Origin: Methylophilus sp.
GTDB lineage: Bacteria; Pseudomonadota; Gammaproteobacteria; Burkholderiales; Methylophilaceae
Direction: 5' to 3'
DNA length: 6,492 nucleotides
Assembly: GCA_027489475.1 (NCBI GenBank)
Contig: JAIXZQ010000383.1
Coordinates: 1 to 6,492, forward strand
Shown piece by piece: positions 5,631-6,492 of this stretch (positions within the stretch are counted from its first letter, which is position 1; each line of letters opens with the position of its first letter). The notes under the pieces were generated by a model. It made no database searches. It was given only the letters and a program-made list of their open reading frames with translations, and had not been told where the DNA came from. Made by a program: the position numbers and the translations under genes.

Positions 5631-5700
5631 GTTACTGCTATACACAAGACGCCCCCTTATTTATTTAATCTATCCCCCGTCTTATTACAGAAGGAATCCT

Positions 5701-5958
5701 ATGGCGAAAATAGTCATGTACACCTCTGCCGTCTGCCCATATTGCATGAATGCAGAGCGCTTGCTTAAGCACAAAGGCGTCACCGAGATTGAAAAAATCC
5801 GTGTCGATTTACAACCTGCCTTGCGCGATGAAATGATTGCCAAAACTGGCCGCCGTACAGTGCCACAAATCTTTATTGATGATAGGCATATCGGTGGCTT
5901 TGATGACTTGCATGCGCTGGATGTACAAGGGGGTTTAGACCCGCTGCTGGCTGCCTGA
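5701..5958 (+). CDS. grxC: Glutaredoxin 3
   Basis: This small cytosolic thiol-disulfide oxidoreductase uses glutathione to reduce disulfides and mixed disulfides. The 85-residue length is typical of GrxC. Features in order are beta-strand KIVMYT, the dithiol active site C12-P-Y-C15, the cis-proline loop TVP (53-55) in GRRTVPQIFID, and the glutathione-binding GGFDDL (65-70). ATG 5701 follows AGAAGGA (5689-5695) at a 5-base spacing, a strong ribosome binding site; in-frame sequence further upstream is not family-like. It lies 70 bases after yibN, probably in the same transcript, and before secB, as in E. coli. The dithiol CPYC motif argues against the monothiol iron-sulfur glutaredoxins (CGFS). 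Confidence 0.96.
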   Translation: MAKIVMYTSAVCPYCMNAERLLKHKGVTEIEKIRVDLQPALRDEMIAKTGRRTVPQIFIDDRHIGGFDDLHALDVQGGLDPLLAA

Positions 5959-5962
5959 AGCA

Positions 5963-6002
5963 CTGCGGCGCTGACGATAAAATTCTCATAGTCAGGCCGC
6001 AG
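5963..6002 (+). other. Stem-loop between grxC and secB
   Basis: CTGCGGC (5963-5969), a bulged G5970 and CTGAC (5971-5975) pair with GTCAG (5991-5995) and GCCGCAG (5996-6002). This gives 12 perfect pairs around a 15-base AT-rich loop. It begins 5 bases after the grxC stop. There is no T-run after it, so it may stabilise the 3' end of a grxC message or act as a weak attenuator rather than a strong terminator. Its right arm overlaps the candidate secB -35 box. Confidence 0.5.
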
Positions 6003-6017
6003 GCGAGCAGTTAGAAT
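5989..6017 (+). promoter_or_regulatory. Candidate secB promoter
   Basis: TAGTCA (5989-5994, 4 of 6 to the -35 consensus) and TAGAAT (6012-6017, 5 of 6 to the -10 consensus) are separated by exactly 17 bases. The start would be near 6024, leaving a leader of about 75 bases. The -35 box overlaps the hairpin after grxC. A weaker TTGTTA (6044-6049) further down lacks a convincing -10. Confidence 0.42.
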
Positions 6018-6098
6018 AGCGGCTTTATGCTGGTAGTTAACGCTTGTTAATGTCCAATTTACTCTTTTATCTGTTTTAAATCATCTCAAGGAACAACC

Positions 6099-6492
6099 AT
6101 GGCTCAGGAACCACAAAACCAACAAGAATCAGCGCAAACCGAACAAGCGGCATTGCCGGTGTTTAGCATTGAAAAACTGTATATTCACGATGCCTCTGTT
6201 GAAGTGCCGAATGCGCCCGCCATTTTTACTGAGCGCACCACGCCGCAAATCAACGTCGAGCTGGGCAACAACGCGCAGCAAGTTGAAGACGGTATTTTCA
6301 ATGTGTCTGTCAAAGTCACCGTGACTGCCAAGATTGAAGACAAAACCGCCTTTTTGGTCGAAGTGACACAGTCTGGCATTTTCGCTATCCGCAATGTGCC
6401 TGCCGAAAATCTTGAGCCTATTTTGGCCGTGGCTTGTCCGAACATTCTATTCCCTTATGCCCGTGAAGCCATCTCTGACATGGTGACACGCG
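6099..6492 (+). CDS. secB: Protein-export chaperone SecB (3' end outside the window)
   Basis: SecB is a cytosolic tetrameric chaperone that holds unfolded precursors and passes them to SecA for export through SecYEG. The window holds 131 codons plus one base; E. coli SecB has 155 residues, so the missing part is short. A Gln/Glu-rich N-terminal tail (1-19) precedes the conserved core: FSIEKLYIHDASVEVPNAP (22-40), the strand region INVELG (51-56), VSVKVTVTAK, and the family signature CPNILFPYARE (113-123). AAGGA (6088-6092) is 6 bases before the ATG. It follows grxC, the same order as in E. coli, where gpsA comes next; that gene would be expected just beyond the window. Confidence 0.96.
   Translation, partial: MAQEPQNQQESAQTEQAALPVFSIEKLYIHDASVEVPNAPAIFTERTTPQINVELGNNAQQVEDGIFNVSVKVTVTAKIEDKTAFLVEVTQSGIFAIRNVPAENLEPILAVACPNILFPYAREAISDMVTR

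Noticed and set aside
6185..6445. Minus-strand ORF at the right end
   Set aside because: It is antisense to the conserved SecB core.
1..6492. CRISPR array, insertion sequence, attachment site, tRNA or rRNA
   Set aside because: I saw no regularly spaced repeats, transposase or integrase motifs, terminal inverted repeats, tRNA-like cloverleaf or rRNA signature on either strand by eye.

Overview
The window looks like a chromosomal housekeeping segment of a Gram-negative proteobacterium. Evidence is a diderm gene set: SecB, the amidase activator EnvC, lipoproteins with lipoboxes, ClpB and GrxC. Protein style and moderate GC suggest a betaproteobacterium, perhaps near Methylophilaceae/Nitrosomonadales. 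That placement is inference; there is no rRNA to confirm it. I see no mobile element, phage gene, CRISPR array, tRNA or rRNA. No gene-free stretch exceeds 300 bases.

Layout. (1) Plus strand, 2-1877: the 3' end of clpB, a small unknown lipoprotein with an aromatic/glycine-rich tail, yjbQ (UPF0047), and a second small unknown lipoprotein whose start overlaps the yjbQ end. A bulged hairpin with a T-run separates the first lipoprotein from yjbQ and overlaps a perfect TATAAT box. (2) A 162-base convergent gap, 1878-2039, with hairpins that could end transcription from both sides. (3) Minus strand, 5018-2040: gpmI (cofactor-independent phosphoglycerate mutase) followed 3 bases later by envC, which has a degenerate LytM domain. 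(4) A divergent control region, 5019-5204, with a gpmI promoter on the minus strand. On the plus strand it holds a 25-codon ORF behind a near-perfect Shine-Dalgarno (SD) sequence, running into the next gene. (5) Plus strand, 5205-6492: a membrane-anchored rhodanese (yibN-like), glutaredoxin 3 (grxC) and the start of secB, cut by the window edge.

Blocks 3-5 (gpmI-envC divergent from yibN-grxC-secB) match the gene order of the E. coli yibN/grxC/secB and gpmM/envC locus. Joint roles are protein quality control and export (ClpB, SecB), thiol/sulfur chemistry (YibN, GrxC), glycolysis (GpmI) and septal peptidoglycan splitting (EnvC).

I found no clear new multi-gene system. The best leads are regulatory: the SD-led small ORF with a possible SD-masking hairpin upstream of yibN, the terminator/promoter overlap before yjbQ, a similar overlap before secB, and the two uncharacterised lipoproteins around yjbQ.
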